DNA of 64,000 nt, from positions 1 to 64,000 of the forward strand of contig JAJYDK010000003.1 in the NCBI GenBank assembly GCA_021777555.1, read 5' to 3'. Origin of the DNA: Pseudomonadota bacterium. GTDB lineage: Bacteria > Pseudomonadota > Gammaproteobacteria > Steroidobacterales > Steroidobacteraceae. A program made the translations under genes and the position numbers. Below, piece after piece: positions 42,934 through 51,566 of this stretch (position 1 is the first letter of the stretch; each line of letters opens with the position of its first letter). The notes beneath the pieces were generated by a model. That model was given only the letters and a program-made list of their open reading frames with translations, had not been told where the DNA came from and did not search any database.

Positions 42934-43537
42934 TTGTCTCCCAATCGCAGAATCGCAGGATGGCCGCAACCAGGATCTGGCCGACGCCGAACGGGATGCC
43001 CATTGCCCAAGGCGACAGCGCATACTCGCCCGCCCCGTGCGCCAGCAGCACCAGCCCGCTCGTGAGGTACCACAGCCCTGCCGCGAACATCGGTCGCGGA
43101 AGCAGCCGACAGGAGGAGAAGATGCCGAGGCTGAAGATCACCTGCCAGAGTCCCGGTAGCATCCATACCGCGTTCGCTGAATCGCGTGCAATCACCACGG
43201 TGAGCAGCAGTCCCGCCACGATGGTGGGGAGGAATTCCTCGCCGGCGGATCGGAGCATGGGCAACGCGAGCGTGGCATGATTACGCCGCGTTCGAGAAAC
43301 GGTCTCGGCGCTGATGAGCGCCAGCGACAATGCCGCTGTTCCCACCCAAAGCTTCAGGTATGCGCCAGGGCTCTGCGCGGGATCGTTGATGAGCGTTGCC
43401 TGCGTGAGGGCTGCGATGCCCGCCAATAGACCCGTGCCGGCGAGCGTCGCGGGGCCATAACCGCGAAATCGTGTGGCGCGAGCGACCTGACCGCGAATCA
43501 ATGCGATTTCAGCCAACGCTCTGCGCACGTCTTTCAC
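42920..43537 (-). CDS. hypothetical integral membrane protein paired with HTH regulator
   Basis: A 205 aa protein with a short basic N-terminus (MKDVRRALAEIALIRGQVARATRFRGYG), about five to six hydrophobic segments (for example GTGLLAGIAALTQ, LWVGTAALSLALISAE, FLPTIVAGLLLTVVIA, FAAGLWYLTSGLVLLAHGAG), and a charged tail. No catalytic motif is seen. It overlaps the downstream wHTH regulator by 14 bp. Equivalent two-gene units occur in many proteobacteria, but I know of no experimentally defined role. Confidence 0.75.
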   Translation of the reverse strand: MKDVRRALAEIALIRGQVARATRFRGYGPATLAGTGLLAGIAALTQATLINDPAQSPGAYLKLWVGTAALSLALISAETVSRTRRNHATLALPMLRSAGEEFLPTIVAGLLLTVVIARDSANAVWMLPGLWQVIFSLGIFSSCRLLPRPMFAAGLWYLTSGLVLLAHGAGEYALSPWAMGIPFGVGQILVAAILRFCDWETNEIS

Positions 43538-43761
43538 ATCGGCGGTCCCGGGCTGAGGGCGAAGCGGCAGAAGTATACCAATGCGGCGCGGTGACGGGCG
43601 TCGCCCCCGGTTGGGATGCTCGTACTAGAGCCCGACCATGCGCCCCTCGGGCGTAAACGGCGGTCGATTGCCCCGCCGTTCGGGCCGGGAGGCGAGGATC
43701 GCGAGGCGTGCGCTCTGCGGGCACGCCATTTCATTCCCGCCAGAGTGCATAATCGGCGCCC

Positions 43762-45213
43762 ATGCGGCCAAGGCATATTTCCTTTGTATTCACGGCGCTC
43801 GCCGTGATGTCGATGTCCCCGGCGAGAGCCGAGTGGCGCGCGCTTGCGCGCCTCGAGCATCAAGGTGCACGGGTTTCCGCCCTGGCGGTGGATCTCGAGT
43901 CAGGCCGGGTCATCGAGCGACTGAACGCGTCGCAGCGCCTGACCCCCGCATCGCTGACCAAACTGGTGACGGCCTCCGCGGCCCTGCAGGCCTGGTCGCC
44001 TGACACGACGTTCCAGACACGGGTGATCGCCACCGGCGCGGTTCGTGGCGGCACCCTGGGGGGTGATCTGATCGTGCTCGGCGCGGGCGATCCCTCGCTC
44101 GATGACCAGTCGCTTTGGCAACTGGCGGCCCAGGTGCGCAGCACGGGTATCCGCGTGGTGGATGGGGGCTTGATCATCGACCCCCTGCCGTTCGGGCTGG
44201 TCGGCTGCGGAGACCTCGACCGGTGCGCGGCTCTCGATCGCAGCGACAATGCGTATAACGCGCCGCTCGCCGCCTTCGGAGTGGATTTCGGCAACTGGTG
44301 TCTGCGGGTGATGCCCACCGTGCCCGGGGCGGCGGCCCGGGTGCTCGGCTGTGGCGTGAGCCGTCTGCCGATCCCGATCTCGGGGATCATCCGCTCCGTT
44401 GCCCGGGGAGAGCGGCAGACCTTCTGGATCGAGCGGCGCACGGGCCCCGGCGGCGACACGCTCGAGGTCGGAGGAGATGTCCCGCTCGGCGAGCAGCCGC
44501 AGGTCTATCGCGCGATGTCCGATCCCGTGGGAGGGGCGGGCCTGTTGCTGAAGGAGGCGCTGAGCGAGCTCGGGGTGCGCGTGCATGGCCCTGTGGTCGT
44601 GCGCGAGGGACCGGGACCCGCGGAGCCGCGCGTGCTCGCCGAGGTCGAGGGGCTGCCCGTCGCGGAGCAGCTCTGGCGCATGCTGCAGTATTCCAACAAC
44701 TACATCGCCGACGTGCTGACGCTCGATATGGCCTCCCGTCCCGGGCGCCCCGACACGCTGGTTTCCGCCAGCCGGCGGCTGTCTGACTTCATGGCAAGAG
44801 CGCAGCGCTCGGACCCGCCGGCGGTCACCGCGCCACCGCTCTACAGCGGCAGCGGCCTGACCACCGACAACCGGCTCTCCGCCAATGACCTGGTGAATCT
44901 GCTGATCTACCAGTACCACGACGCCCGCCGTTTCCCGGCCTTCTACGGCGGACTGATGGTGCCGCGCGATGCGCCGTTCGCCTTTTTACGCCAGGGCGAT
45001 GCGGGCTGGCTGGATCGGGTGGCGCTCAAGACCGGAACGCTCGATAACCCGCGATCGGTCTGCGGCGTTGCGGGGTATCTGCGCAAACGCGATGGCGGCT
45101 GGATCGCCTTTGCCGCCATCGTCAACGGCGGACCGCGATTGAAGCATGTGCCGCTCAACACCGCGATCGGGGCGGAGCGCTCCGATATCGAAGCGCTGCT
45201 CAGAAAGTACTGA
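43762..45213 (+). CDS. dacB: D-alanyl-D-alanine carboxypeptidase/endopeptidase (PBP4)
   Basis: A 483 aa class C low-molecular-weight penicillin-binding protein, the normal length. The signal peptide is about residues 1-23 (SPARA). All three active-site motifs are present: SLTK (S64, K67), SNN in LQYSNNYIADVL, and KTG in ALKTGTLDNPRSVCGVAGYL. It trims or cleaves peptidoglycan stem peptides in the periplasm. A small 6 bp hairpin overlaps the stop codon (45209-45226). It appears monocistronic. Confidence 0.94.
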   Translation: MRPRHISFVFTALAVMSMSPARAEWRALARLEHQGARVSALAVDLESGRVIERLNASQRLTPASLTKLVTASAALQAWSPDTTFQTRVIATGAVRGGTLGGDLIVLGAGDPSLDDQSLWQLAAQVRSTGIRVVDGGLIIDPLPFGLVGCGDLDRCAALDRSDNAYNAPLAAFGVDFGNWCLRVMPTVPGAAARVLGCGVSRLPIPISGIIRSVARGERQTFWIERRTGPGGDTLEVGGDVPLGEQPQVYRAMSDPVGGAGLLLKEALSELGVRVHGPVVVREGPGPAEPRVLAEVEGLPVAEQLWRMLQYSNNYIADVLTLDMASRPGRPDTLVSASRRLSDFMARAQRSDPPAVTAPPLYSGSGLTTDNRLSANDLVNLLIYQYHDARRFPAFYGGLMVPRDAPFAFLRQGDAGWLDRVALKTGTLDNPRSVCGVAGYLRKRDGGWIAFAAIVNGGPRLKHVPLNTAIGAERSDIEALLRKY

Positions 45214-45583
45214 CGGACAGGTCAGTCATCCGAGGCCTCGGCGGGGGAGCCTGCGCCTCTCGAGGCATGGACATCAAGGTGCATGCCTCTGGGATCGGCT
45301 GCTCGAACGGTACCGCGGGCACTCCTTCCCGGTCGTATGGAGTGCAGATGAGACTGTCGTCCCGGCGGTAGCGGACCCGTGCGCCAGTGTGCAACGTTCC
45401 TGATGCGCGAGCGCCACAGGCGCCCCGGGGGGAATGGCATGCGACCGGCGTCATAGGCAATGACGGGCCCTCGATCGATCCCGGCCAATCTGAATAACCC
45501 GTCAGGATCGATTCAGACTCCTTTCAGCTTGGCGGCGTAGCGTGCCCGCCAAGCCGATTATCCGATCAACGAGGGGGGGTTCC
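45214..45583. other. 370 bp intergenic region with several inverted repeats
   Basis: No gene is supported. Dyads seen include a 12 bp perfect palindrome CCGAGGCCTCGG (45230-45241), an 8 bp repeat GAGGCATG/CATGCCTC (45262-45289, 12 nt loop), TCTGAAT/ATTCAGA (45489-45517, 15 bp spacer) and GCTTGGCGG/CCGCCAAGC (45527-45554, 10 nt loop). The last two lie just upstream of the receptor gene and may be regulatory. Confidence 0.5.
45527..45554. promoter_or_regulatory. inverted repeat in the leader of the TonB receptor gene
   Basis: A perfect 9 bp dyad with a 10 nt loop ends 30 bp before the ATG and 16 bp before the G-rich ribosome binding site. It could be an operator or an mRNA stem. The role is unproven. 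Confidence 0.35.
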
Positions 45584-48538
45584 ATGAAAGGCTCATCAGG
45601 CCGGCTGCCGGCCATCGAAGCGGCGGTATTGTCCAGTCTCAGTCTCTTTTGCGCCACGGGCGCGTTTGGGGCGGCCGCGGGTCCCGTCGCCCCCGCCGCG
45701 TCGGCTGCGAGCAGCACGCCAACCCTCTCGGCGCTGCAGCAGGTGGTCGTCACCGGCACCCTGATTCCGACCAATCCCGATGCCGTGGCGGTTCCGGTGA
45801 CCACGCTCGATGCCTCCGCGCTCAAGGCGACCGGCACATCGAGCGACATGCTCGCCACCCTCGAGAAATCCATTCCCGCCTTCGCCGGCCGCAGCAACGC
45901 TGGCAGCAGCAATGCGCAGAATCACAATCAGTTCACGGCCGGCGGTTCGCAGATCGAGCTGCGCAACCTCCCGACCCTGGTGCTGGTGAACGGCGAGCGC
46001 CTGGCGCTCGATGGGGTTTCCGGCCTCACGGGAAGCAAGAGCTTCGTCGATGTCAGCCAGATTCCCGCCGCCGCACTCGAGCGCGTGGATGTCCTCACCG
46101 ATGGCGCCTCCTCGCTCTACGGCTCGGACGCCATCGGTGGTGTGGTCAATTTCATCCTGAAGCACAACTACCACGGGGTGGAGGTTGGCACCCACTACGG
46201 CACGGCCGATGGCGGCTACCGTGATCGGTCGACGTTCGTGACCCTGGGCGGGGATCTCGGACCGTTCAACATCACCGCCACCCTGAGCTACGCAAAGACC
46301 TCGCCGCTCTGGGCGGACACCCGTGCCTTCAGCAGCCCGAAGTACGGCGTGACGCCGGGCGCCACTTTGCCAGGAGTCGTCGCGGGCGGCAGCTATGTTC
46401 TCGCCCCGGGACTGACCTACCCGCCGGTGCCGACGGGCATCGCCGCCACGGCGAGCAGCTACTCACAGTTGCCGGGCGTCTACGCTGCCACCAGCGCCTC
46501 GCAGCTTTCGAACGGGTTCGACTACTCGAAGTACTCCATGCTCCTGCAGCAGGAGGAGCACAAGAATTTCGTCGCGAACATCACTTCCAGGCCGCTGTTC
46601 GGCGGCAGCACGAAGGCCTTCGGCCAGATCCTGATTTCGCAGAACAACGTCGCCTCCACCGCCTGGCAGACCGCCGGTCAGCCGTTCTCCAACGTCGTGG
46701 CGAGCGTGCCGGCAGGGTCGCCCTACGACCCGTTGACGACCGCCACGACCGCCACCTTCGCGGACCTCAACCGGCCGAAGGGGGTGTATGACACCACCGA
46801 CGCGTACCAGTTTTCCGCCGGCCTCAAGGGCAGTCTCACACACTCCTGGACCTGGCAGACCTCTGTCGATTACAGCCAGAGCAAGCTCGCGGAGCGCGAC
46901 ACCAACCTGATCTACAAGCCCAATGTGGCGACCGCGGTCGCCGGTGGGTACGACTCGAGCGGCAATGCGGTGGCAGGCGGCGCCTACAGCAAGGTGTATG
47001 GCGGCTTCTCGACCTCCAGCCCCATGGTGCTCGTGCCAGCGCTCGATCCGTTCGCCGTGACCGGCAATTCTACCGCCACGCTCGCTGACATCTTCGGCAC
47101 CGAGATCCTGCACGGGGACAGCAAGCTCTATTCATGGGATGGCCACGTGGTGGGTAACCTCTTCAAGCTGCCCGCGGGCCCCTTGAGCCTTGCCGTCGGA
47201 GCGAGCTGGCGCCGCGAGGAGGTCTCCGGCCACGCCGATCCCAATGGCCGAAATACCGACCCGGCGACCGGCCTCACCTCCGGCAATGCCCAGAACTGGG
47301 CCAATGGACTGTACACCGATCCGTTCAGCCACGGGCGAGACGACAGCGCGCTGTATGCCGAGACGCGCATCCCGGTCTTCTCCAGCCGCATGCACATACC
47401 GGGCCTCGATCAGGTCGAGCTCACCGCGGCCGGCCGCTTCGAACACTACAGCGACGCCGGCAGCGCCACCGATCCGAAGTTCGGCTTTCGCTGGGCGCCT
47501 ATCGACAACCAATTCGCGATCAGCGGCAATTACACCAAGTCTTTCGTCGCGCCACCGATGTTCCAGGCATACGGTCCCTTCGATACCCGCCAGGTCACGG
47601 GGGTCATTCCTGGCAATGTGCTCAAACAGTCCGCCCTCGGCGGCTACACCTTCAATGGCGAGGACGGTAACAACCCGGGCCTGAAACCGGCGGTGGCGAT
47701 CTCACGCTCGATCGGCTTCGTGTTCCGGCCGCGGTTCGTGAGCGGACTGTTGGTGAGCGCGGACTTCTCCTCGATCAACCTGTATGGCTTCGCGGGCGGC
47801 ATCGGGTTCAACAACATCTTCAATTCGGTGAACAAGTACGGCTCCGCCTCGCCGTTCTTCGGCAATCTCGGCGAGGGAAACTTCGTCAACTTCGGCGGCA
47901 CGGATCCGTTCGGCACGCCGGGGGCCCTGGCCTCCTATCTGGCGGCTAATCCCGCCAACGTGCAGAACATCTACGTCGAGGATCGGTTCACGAATCTCGC
48001 GGTCCTGAGGGAGCGCTCCTGGACGGCCCAGGTGATGTACCTCCTGCCCTGGACTCGGTACGGCACCTGGACCTTGTCGACGAGTGTAATGTCATTCGAT
48101 TCGTATCAATTCTCCGACGGTCTTGGCGATCCGTCCATCCAGTACGCGGGTAATGCCAGCGGCCTCGGCGTTTTCGCGGGGACGCTGCCGAAGTACCGCT
48201 TCTACTCCACGGTCGACTGGGCGTACAGGAATCTCGACATCACCCTGGCCAATACCTACATCTCGGCGGTTACCGACGCGCAGACCGGCGGAACGGGCCC
48301 GATCTTCACGCCCGTGCCGCACTACAGTGCCTTCGATCTGCATGGCGAGTACACCTGGCGCCTCGGCAGCCACAGCACCCTCAAGAAGGTCGTGCTGGCC
48401 ATCGGTGTCAACGATCTCAACAACGCCACGCCGCCGTATTTCCCGAACGCCTTCGCGAACGGATTCATGACGACCGACATCGGCACCTACTCGCCGATCG
48501 AGCGGGAGGTGTACGGGGATTTGACCGCGTCGTTCTGA
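45584..48538 (+). CDS. TonB-dependent outer-membrane receptor (no STN domain)
   Basis: A 984 aa receptor. ATG 45584 follows GAGGGGGGG (45571-45579). The signal peptide is about residues 1-30 (GAFGAAAG). A TonB-box-like QQVVVTGTLIP precedes a plug with VVNFILKHNYHGVEVG and the hallmark DGASSLYGSDAIGG. The large barrel ends in VYGDLTASF with the canonical C-terminal Phe. There is no N-terminal signalling domain, so it should not itself drive a FecR-type cascade. Only 19 bp separate it from a 2-hydroxycarboxylate symporter gene, suggesting a shared transcript and perhaps a citrate/malate-related or metal-carboxylate substrate. Confidence 0.93.
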   Translation: MKGSSGRLPAIEAAVLSSLSLFCATGAFGAAAGPVAPAASAASSTPTLSALQQVVVTGTLIPTNPDAVAVPVTTLDASALKATGTSSDMLATLEKSIPAFAGRSNAGSSNAQNHNQFTAGGSQIELRNLPTLVLVNGERLALDGVSGLTGSKSFVDVSQIPAAALERVDVLTDGASSLYGSDAIGGVVNFILKHNYHGVEVGTHYGTADGGYRDRSTFVTLGGDLGPFNITATLSYAKTSPLWADTRAFSSPKYGVTPGATLPGVVAGGSYVLAPGLTYPPVPTGIAATASSYSQLPGVYAATSASQLSNGFDYSKYSMLLQQEEHKNFVANITSRPLFGGSTKAFGQILISQNNVASTAWQTAGQPFSNVVASVPAGSPYDPLTTATTATFADLNRPKGVYDTTDAYQFSAGLKGSLTHSWTWQTSVDYSQSKLAERDTNLIYKPNVATAVAGGYDSSGNAVAGGAYSKVYGGFSTSSPMVLVPALDPFAVTGNSTATLADIFGTEILHGDSKLYSWDGHVVGNLFKLPAGPLSLAVGASWRREEVSGHADPNGRNTDPATGLTSGNAQNWANGLYTDPFSHGRDDSALYAETRIPVFSSRMHIPGLDQVELTAAGRFEHYSDAGSATDPKFGFRWAPIDNQFAISGNYTKSFVAPPMFQAYGPFDTRQVTGVIPGNVLKQSALGGYTFNGEDGNNPGLKPAVAISRSIGFVFRPRFVSGLLVSADFSSINLYGFAGGIGFNNIFNSVNKYGSASPFFGNLGEGNFVNFGGTDPFGTPGALASYLAANPANVQNIYVEDRFTNLAVLRERSWTAQVMYLLPWTRYGTWTLSTSVMSFDSYQFSDGLGDPSIQYAGNASGLGVFAGTLPKYRFYSTVDWAYRNLDITLANTYISAVTDAQTGGTGPIFTPVPHYSAFDLHGEYTWRLGSHSTLKKVVLAIGVNDLNNATPPYFPNAFANGFMTTDIGTYSPIEREVYGDLTASF

Positions 48539-48557
48539 GACTCGAAGGAGTGGCCGA

Positions 48558-49967
48558 GTGACCGTTGAAGCAGCCGGAAACCCGACCGGAGCGGATGCGA
48601 CCGGAACGAAGCCGGGCACGGGAGGGCGCAGCGCCGCGGCTCCCTCTTCGGGCCTGGCGCCACCCCGCTGGGCGCTCTCCTGGCAGCGTCTGATGGACCG
48701 GAGCATCGGAGCGGTTCCGGTGCCGATTGCGGTCGTGCTGGCCGGGACGCTGTGGTACTTCGTGGCGGGCGGCAAGGTGGCGACCGACCTGCCGATGATG
48801 ATCGGACTGACCATGCTGCTGTCGTTCATCTGCGCGGAGATCGGGCATCGGATCCCGGGGCTGCGCACGGTGGGCGGTGCGGTGATCGTCGCGACCTTCC
48901 TGCCCTCGGCATTGGCGTACTACCATGTGTTGCCGGTCGACCTGGTGAGCTCGGTGTCGAGTTTCACGAAGGGCTCGAACTACCTCTTCCTCTACATCGC
49001 GGCGATCATCGTCGGCAGCGTTTTTGCCATGAACCGCACGGTACTGATCCGGGGGTTCGTGACGATTTTTGCGCCGCTGGCAGCCGGGACGGCAGCGGCG
49101 GTGATCGTGGGTGGGGTGGTCGGTGCGGCGCTTGGGCTCGGGATGAAGCACGCACTCTTCTACGTGGTGCTGCCGGTGATGGCCGGAGGGGTGGGTGATG
49201 GGGCGGTGCCGCTCTCGCTCGGATACTCCCAATCGCGACATCTCGGTTCGCACGGCTTTGGAGGGCAATTTGCGCAGATTCTGCCCGCCGTAATGATCGG
49301 GAGCCTCTTTTCGGTGCTGATCGCCGGCGGGCTGAACTGGCTCGGCAAGCGCAAGCCGCAATGGACGGGCGAGGGGAGGCTGCAGCCCGGAGCACAATTC
49401 GATGAGTTCCTCAAGAAGGATGAGCCTGCGGCGCACGTGGACGTGATGAGCATTGCCGCCGGCCTGGTGACGGCGGTGACGTTGTACCTGGCGGGCGAGC
49501 TCGCGGACAAGCTCTGGAATCTGCCTGCGCCCGTGGTGATGCTCGTGCTCGCCATCGCGATGAAGCTCGGCTGGGCCGTCACGCGCAGGCTCGAGATTGG
49601 AGCCGACGCGGTGTTCCAGATGTTCGCCAAGGTGGGCACGTACCCGCTGCTCTTCATGGTGGGGGTGGCTTGGACGCCATGGAACAGTCTGATCGCGGCG
49701 CTGGCGCCCGCGAACATGATCACCATCCTGGCGACGGTGGTGACCCTGATCGGGGTGGGCTTCTGGGTGGGGCGCAAGGTGAACCTTTTCCCCATCGAGG
49801 CTGCACTCGTAAACGCGACGCATGCCGGGCAAGGCGGGACGGGCGGGGTTGCGATCCTCACGGCCGCCGAGCGCATGGAGCTGATGCCCTTCGCCCAGAT
49901 CGCCATCCGCATCGGAGGCGCCATCGTGGTGAGTGTCACCCTGCTGGCGTTCGCCCGCTGGGGGTAG
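48558..49967 (+). CDS. 2-hydroxycarboxylate transporter family (CitS/CCS) cation symporter
   Basis: A 469 aa inner-membrane symporter. GTG 48558 is preceded by AAGGAG (48545-48550). A hydrophilic 40-residue N-terminal extension comes before about eleven TM helices. Both diagnostic Gly-rich re-entrant loops are present: VMAGGVGDGAVPLSLGY and AGQGGTGGVAILTAAERMELMPFAQIAIRIGG. In CitS, MaeN and CimH these loops and the late Arg in the RIGG helix bind citrate, malate or lactate with Na+ or H+. It directly follows a TonB receptor and precedes the ECF sigma factor gene by 27 bp. Confidence 0.9.
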   Translation: MTVEAAGNPTGADATGTKPGTGGRSAAAPSSGLAPPRWALSWQRLMDRSIGAVPVPIAVVLAGTLWYFVAGGKVATDLPMMIGLTMLLSFICAEIGHRIPGLRTVGGAVIVATFLPSALAYYHVLPVDLVSSVSSFTKGSNYLFLYIAAIIVGSVFAMNRTVLIRGFVTIFAPLAAGTAAAVIVGGVVGAALGLGMKHALFYVVLPVMAGGVGDGAVPLSLGYSQSRHLGSHGFGGQFAQILPAVMIGSLFSVLIAGGLNWLGKRKPQWTGEGRLQPGAQFDEFLKKDEPAAHVDVMSIAAGLVTAVTLYLAGELADKLWNLPAPVVMLVLAIAMKLGWAVTRRLEIGADAVFQMFAKVGTYPLLFMVGVAWTPWNSLIAALAPANMITILATVVTLIGVGFWVGRKVNLFPIEAALVNATHAGQGGTGGVAILTAAERMELMPFAQIAIRIGGAIVVSVTLLAFARWG

Positions 49968-49994
49968 CTGGCGCGGAACCCCTCGCCGCCCATC

Positions 49995-50528
49995 ATGACG
50001 CGCCCGCCATCCTTTGCGTTCCTATACCCTGCCGTCGGGTCCGCGGATCCTGTCGGCGCCTGTTTCCGTAGCCTCCGCAGGGTCTTGTTGGGCAGGGGAA
50101 ATTCGCATGCGGAGACGGAGGATCTCATCCAGGAGGCCTTCCTGAGGATGCAGGAATACTGTGAGAACGGCGGCGAAGTGCGCCGGCCGCAAGGGTTCCT
50201 CATGCGTACGGCGCTGCGGCTGGCCGCCAATGCACGTCGCGACGCGCACCGGGAGCTTTATTGCGAGGAGTCGGTCGAGGAACTGCGGCAGCTGATCGAC
50301 TGCGCCCCGAGGCCAGATGAGGTTTTGGCGGGGCAGCAGTGTCTTATGAGAATGAGAGAAGCGCTCGACGCCGTGAGCCTGCGTACGCGGGAAGTGCTGT
50401 TCATGCAGCGGCTCGATGGCCTGAGCTGCGCGGAGATTGCCGAGCGCCTGGGGATCAGCGTGAGCGCGGTCGAGAAGCACATGGCCAAGGCGCTCGTCAT
50501 CCTGGCGGAGCTGAGTGAGCGCGAATGA
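49995..50528 (+). CDS. FecI-type ECF RNA polymerase sigma factor
   Basis: A 177 aa extracytoplasmic-function sigma factor. Region 2 is seen as ETEDLIQEAFLRMQEYCENGG...RPQGFLMRTALRLAANARRDAHRE (residues ~35-80). Region 4 is LDAVSLRTREVLFMQRLDGLSCAEIAERLGISVSAVEKHMAKALVILAE, read across residues ~120-172, typical of FecI proteins. No good Shine-Dalgarno precedes ATG 49995, so translation may depend on the upstream symporter 27 bp away. It overlaps fecR by 4 bp (ATGA). It likely activates the following receptor operon when the receptor is occupied. Confidence 0.92.
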   Translation: MTRPPSFAFLYPAVGSADPVGACFRSLRRVLLGRGNSHAETEDLIQEAFLRMQEYCENGGEVRRPQGFLMRTALRLAANARRDAHRELYCEESVEELRQLIDCAPRPDEVLAGQQCLMRMREALDAVSLRTREVLFMQRLDGLSCAEIAERLGISVSAVEKHMAKALVILAELSERE

Positions 50529-51472
50529 GAGCCATCCGTCCCGCGAGGGGCCGCTCGGCGGCGGCGCGGGCCGCAGCAGCCGCGTGGATTGCGCGGCTTC
50601 ACGGCCCGAATCGCACCAGAGAGCTGGAGGAGGGGCTGCGCCGCTGGCTGCACGCGGACCCCGAGCACGCGGCCGCCTTCGAGCTGCTGACCGACATCTG
50701 GGAAAAATCGGCCCACCTGGATCGAGCACGAAGTGCTCCGGCCGCGATCGCGCGGCCGGTGGCGGCGCGGCCGAGGCTCCTCCGGGCGGTGCTCGCGACG
50801 ATCCTGATCGCGCTCGCACCGTCCAGCATCCTGCGTCACCCGGGCGCCGACGTCGTGGCCACCGGAATCGGCGAGCTCCGCAACGTCACACTCGCCGATG
50901 GCACCCAAATCCATCTCGATGCGGACACGAGGCTTCTCGTGCATCTGGGGAGGCATTCGCGGCACGTAGTGCTGGTCCAAGGTCAGGCCTACTTCAAGGT
51001 GGCGCATCGAGCCGCCTGGCCATTCATCGTGACCGCGGCGGGCCACGCCATACGAGACATCGGTACCGAGTTCGATGTGCGCGATGACGATGATCTCCTC
51101 GCGGTGACGCTCGTGGAAGGCAAGGTGACCGTGAGCGGCGCGCAGGCGTTCAATCTCGCGCCCGGGGAGCGTCTGACCTTCGACGGCGCGCGCCTGGCGA
51201 AGATCGACTGGCCTCCCATGGCACAGGTGACCGCCTGGGAAACCGGCGAGGTGTCGCTCGCAAACACTTCGCTCGCCGATGCCGCGGCCCAGCTGAACCG
51301 CTACAGCCGACAGCGTATCGAGATCGTCGATCCGGCGATCGCCGCCATCCGGGTGAGCGGGATCGTGCAGGCCGGCGATTCCGCGAGTTTCGCCGAGGCA
51401 GTCGCCAAGACTTATGGTCTGAAGGTATTGCGTCCCGCGCGGGACCTCATCGTCCTTGCCTCCGGGCACTGA
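50525..51472 (+). CDS. FecR-family anti-sigma/sigma regulator
   Basis: A 315 aa inner-membrane regulator. The N-terminal cytoplasmic FecR_N region (AAAAAWIARLHGPNRTRELEEGLRRWLHADPEHAAAFELLTDIWEK) contains the conserved W residues. One TM segment follows (LLRAVLATILIALAPSSI, residues ~93-110). The periplasmic FecR domain is seen as LADGTQIHLDADTRLLVHLG...VLVQGQAYFKVAH...GTEFDVRDDDD. The C-terminal STN-like part is SLANTSLADAAAQLNRYSRQRIEI. It is coupled to the sigma gene by ATGA overlap and senses the transducer domain of the next receptor. Confidence 0.93.
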   Translation: MRAIRPARGRSAAARAAAAAWIARLHGPNRTRELEEGLRRWLHADPEHAAAFELLTDIWEKSAHLDRARSAPAAIARPVAARPRLLRAVLATILIALAPSSILRHPGADVVATGIGELRNVTLADGTQIHLDADTRLLVHLGRHSRHVVLVQGQAYFKVAHRAAWPFIVTAAGHAIRDIGTEFDVRDDDDLLAVTLVEGKVTVSGAQAFNLAPGERLTFDGARLAKIDWPPMAQVTAWETGEVSLANTSLADAAAQLNRYSRQRIEIVDPAIAAIRVSGIVQAGDSASFAEAVAKTYGLKVLRPARDLIVLASGH

Positions 51473-51566
51473 GGTTTGGAGCGCCCTCGCGTGTCTTTAC
51501 CGGAAGCCAGGGAGTTCTCCGAGGCCACCATCGCGACGGACCGCGCAACGAGGGGGGGGATATACG

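Noticed and set aside
45214-45583. Hairpins after dacB as an intrinsic terminator
   Set aside because: The dyads lack a T-tract on the plus strand and are short or palindromic without loop, so a terminator call is not supported.
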